Shown here piece after piece: positions 6,386 to 8,348 of a DNA stretch of 8,348 bases (the stretch's first letter is position 1; each line of letters opens with the position of its first letter). Below the pieces are notes generated by a model. The model did no database searches and had not been told where the DNA came from. It saw nothing but the letters and a program-made list of their open reading frames with translations. This stretch comes from an uncultured Propionibacteriaceae bacterium (GTDB lineage Bacteria; Actinomycetota; Actinomycetes; Propionibacteriales; Propionibacteriaceae): positions 1-8,348 of the forward strand of contig CAKZHP010000097.1 in NCBI GenBank assembly GCA_936924635.1, read 5' to 3'. Position numbers and translations under genes: made by a program.

Positions 6386-7218
6386 CCGGCCTGGAGCAGT
6401 GGGAGGGCCGCACGGTAGTCGTGAAGTACGGCGGTAACGCGATGGTGGCCGAGGACCTCAAGGCGGCCTTCGCCGAGGACGTCACGACGCTGCGGCGTGC
6501 CGGCGTGCGGGTGGTGGTCGTGCACGGCGGCGGCCCGCAGATCTCGTCGATGCTGGGCCGGCTGGGCATCGCGTCCGAGTTCCGCGGCGGCCTCCGGGTG
6601 ACCACGCCGGAGGCGCTGGACGTGGTGCGCATGGTGCTGGTCGGTCAGGTGGGCCGTGAGCTGGTCGGCCTGCTGAACGTCCACGACCCGGTCGCCGTCG
6701 GCATGTCGGGGGAGGACGCCGGGACCTTCGTCGCCGCCCCACGCGGGCTGGTCGTCGACGGCGAGGAGATCGACCTGGGGCTGGTGGGTGACGTCGTCGA
6801 CGTACGCCCCGGGCTCGTCCAGGACCACCTTGCCGCCGGGCGGATCCCGGTGGTGGCCACGCTCGCGCCCGATCCCGCAGGCGTGGTGCACAACGTCAAC
6901 GCCGACACCGCGGCCGCAGCCCTGGCCGTCGCCCTCGGCGCGGCCCGGCTGGTGGTGCTCACCGACGTCGCCGGCCTCTACCGCGACTGGCCGGTCTCCA
7001 CCGATGTCGTACGCCGCATCGGTGCCACCGAGCTGGCCGAGCTGCTGCCCAGCCTGGAGTCGGGCATGCGGCCGAAGATGGAGGCGTGCCTCGCGGCCGT
7101 ACGCGGCGGCGTGCCGACGGCGACCGTGATCGACGGCCGGGTGCCGCACGCCGTGCTCGACGACCTCACCACCGGCGACCAGGGCACCACCGTGGTGCCC
7201 GACGAGGAGGCCCGATGA
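6382..7218 (+). CDS. argB: N-acetylglutamate kinase
   Basis: Phosphorylates N-acetylglutamate with ATP, the second and usually feedback-controlled step of arginine synthesis. 278 residues of the amino acid kinase fold. Catalytic parts are intact: K15 in VVVKYGGNAM, the HGGGPQ loop (48-53), R72 in GGLRVTTPEA, NVNADTAAA (171-179) with N173 and D175, LTDVAGLY (193-200), and K232 in SGMRPKME. The N-terminus has only nine residues before RTVVVKYGG, about 10-20 fewer than arginine-sensitive enzymes with an N-terminal helix. The C-terminus reads HAVLDDLTTGDQGTTVV where actinobacterial relatives I remember have HALLLEIFTDEGVGT. The GTG start overlaps the argJ stop; there is no clear Shine-Dalgarno site, so coupling to argJ is likely. 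Upstream codons in this frame are argJ in another reading and do not look like an N-helix. Confidence 0.97.
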   Translation: MTGLEQWEGRTVVVKYGGNAMVAEDLKAAFAEDVTTLRRAGVRVVVVHGGGPQISSMLGRLGIASEFRGGLRVTTPEALDVVRMVLVGQVGRELVGLLNVHDPVAVGMSGEDAGTFVAAPRGLVVDGEEIDLGLVGDVVDVRPGLVQDHLAAGRIPVVATLAPDPAGVVHNVNADTAAAALAVALGAARLVVLTDVAGLYRDWPVSTDVVRRIGATELAELLPSLESGMRPKMEACLAAVRGGVPTATVIDGRVPHAVLDDLTTGDQGTTVVPDEEAR

Positions 7219-8348
7219 CCTGGCAGGAGCGCTACAGCGGCGCCGTGATGAACACCTTCGGCGTGCCGGCGCGCGAGCTGGTCCGCGGCGAGGGAGTGCG
7301 GGTGTGGGACGACACCGGCAAGGAGTACCTCGACCTGCTGGGCGGCATCGCCACCTGCTCGCTGGGGCACGCGCACCCGGCGTACGTGGCGGCGCTCGCC
7401 GACCAGGCCGCCACCCTCGGCCACGTCTCGAACCTGTTCACCTCGCCGCTGCAGATCGAGCTCGGGGAGCGGCTCACCGGCATGCTCGGCCACGACGCCC
7501 GGGTGTTCCTCTGCAACTCCGGCACCGAGGCCAACGAGGCGGCCTTCAAGCTCACGCGGCGTACGGGCCGCACACGCATCGTGGCCGCCGAGAACGGCTT
7601 CCACGGGCGCACCATGGGGGCGCTCACCGTCACGTACAAGCCGGCGTACCGGGAGCCGTTCGCCCCGCTCGCCGGTGAGGTGGTCTTCGTCCCGTACGGC
7701 GACGCGGACGCCCTGGCCGCCGCCGTGGACGAGACCGTGGCCGCGGTGGTGCTGGAGCCCATGCAGGGCGAGGCCGGTGTGGTGGTGCCGCCCGACGGCT
7801 ACCTGCGCCGGGCGCGTGAGATCACCTCGGCGGCCGGGGCGCTGCTGTGGCTCGACGAGGTGCAGACCGGCGCGGGGCGTACGGGGGAGTGGTTCGACCA
7901 CAGCCGGGAGGGGATCGTGCCCGACGTGGTGACCCTGGCCAAGGGCCTGGCGGGTGGCTTCCCGATCGGTGCCTGCATCGCCACGGGCGAGGCCGCGCAG
8001 CTGCTGCAGCCGGGCATGCACGGGTCGACCTTCGGCGGCAACCCCCTGGCGTCGCGCGCCGCGCTCACGGTGCTCGACGTGGTGGAGCCGTTGCTGCCGC
8101 AGATCCGGGAGACCGGCGACTGGTTGGCCGCCGCGCTGACCGGGCTGCCCGGCGTCGAGCGCGTCGACGGCCGGGGACTGCTGCGCGGAGTCCAGCTGAG
8201 CGAGCCGGTCGCCCCGGCGGTCGTGGCCGCGGGTCTGGAGGCCGGGTTCGTGCTGAACGCGCCTCGCCCCGACCGGCTGCGGGTCGCCCCGCCGCTGATC
8301 ATTACCCAGGCCGACCTGGAGCCGTTCGTCGCGGCGTGGCCGGGCCTC
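7215..8348 (+). CDS. argD: N-acetylornithine aminotransferase, 3' end outside window
   Basis: PLP enzyme, class III aminotransferase fold, converting N-acetylglutamate semialdehyde and glutamate to N-acetylornithine; some members also make N-succinyl-diaminopimelate. 378 codons are open to the last base with no stop. The last visible residues (LEPFVAAWPGL) are near a normal C-terminus, so roughly 10-25 residues are missing. Key features: NSGTEANEAAFKL (101-113) for phosphate binding, GFHGRT (128-133), EPMQGEAGV (181-189), LDEVQTGAGRTG (213-224) with D214 contacting the PLP ring nitrogen, the Schiff-base lysine K243 in LAKGLAGGFPIGA, STFGGNPL (271-278), and RLRVAPPL (354-361) near the end. The ATG at 7215 overlaps the argB stop (ATGA) and follows GAGGAGG (7204-7210) by four bases, the best ribosome site in the operon. 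Confidence 0.96.
   Translation, partial: MTWQERYSGAVMNTFGVPARELVRGEGVRVWDDTGKEYLDLLGGIATCSLGHAHPAYVAALADQAATLGHVSNLFTSPLQIELGERLTGMLGHDARVFLCNSGTEANEAAFKLTRRTGRTRIVAAENGFHGRTMGALTVTYKPAYREPFAPLAGEVVFVPYGDADALAAAVDETVAAVVLEPMQGEAGVVVPPDGYLRRAREITSAAGALLWLDEVQTGAGRTGEWFDHSREGIVPDVVTLAKGLAGGFPIGACIATGEAAQLLQPGMHGSTFGGNPLASRAALTVLDVVEPLLPQIRETGDWLAAALTGLPGVERVDGRGLLRGVQLSEPVAPAVVAAGLEAGFVLNAPRPDRLRVAPPLIITQADLEPFVAAWPGL

Noticed and set aside
1..8348. A previously undescribed multi-gene system, CRISPR array, prophage or defence island
   Set aside because: All coding capacity is taken by recognised housekeeping genes plus one DUF3817-type membrane protein; no spaced repeats, phage genes or defence domains are visible.

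Overview
The window is a high-GC stretch with Arg and Val codons ending mostly in C or G, frequent GTG starts, and four-base start/stop overlaps. It points to an actinomycete. The order pheS-pheT-(spacer gene)-argCJBD is the one I remember from several actinobacteria, where argF and argR often follow. I cannot place the genus; a Nocardioides-like or other Propionibacteriales host is only an impression.

Layout, all genes on the + strand: (1) the 3' part of pheS (2-880) and complete pheT (877-3372), the two subunits of phenylalanyl-tRNA synthetase, overlapping by ATGA. (2) A 180-base spacer (3373-3552) with a 16-bp direct repeat, two mutually exclusive GC-rich hairpins and a likely -10 element placed for leaderless transcription. 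(3) A small DUF3817-type membrane protein gene (3553-4008). (4) A 167-base regulatory intergenic region (4009-4175) holding a TetR-operator-like palindrome, a perfect 12-bp hairpin with a T6 loop, a tandem TGCTAG repeat, and a probable leaderless argC promoter covered by two ARG-box-like operators. (5) argC, argJ, argB and a nearly complete argD (4176 to the window end), each overlapping the next by four bases.

Functionally, PheS and PheT form the (alpha-beta)2 enzyme that charges tRNA-Phe. ArgJ makes N-acetylglutamate while recycling the acetyl group, ArgB phosphorylates it, ArgC reduces the acyl phosphate, and ArgD transaminates the semialdehyde to N-acetylornithine, which ArgJ deacetylates to ornithine. 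The operators suggest ArgR control of the operon.

This is mostly housekeeping sequence, and I found no new multi-gene system. The points most worth a second look are: ArgB has a short N-terminus and an eroded C-terminal arginine-site signature, suggesting altered feedback inhibition; the palindrome CGTACG occurs 24 times by hand count, in all three codon phases; and the argC upstream region is densely structured.
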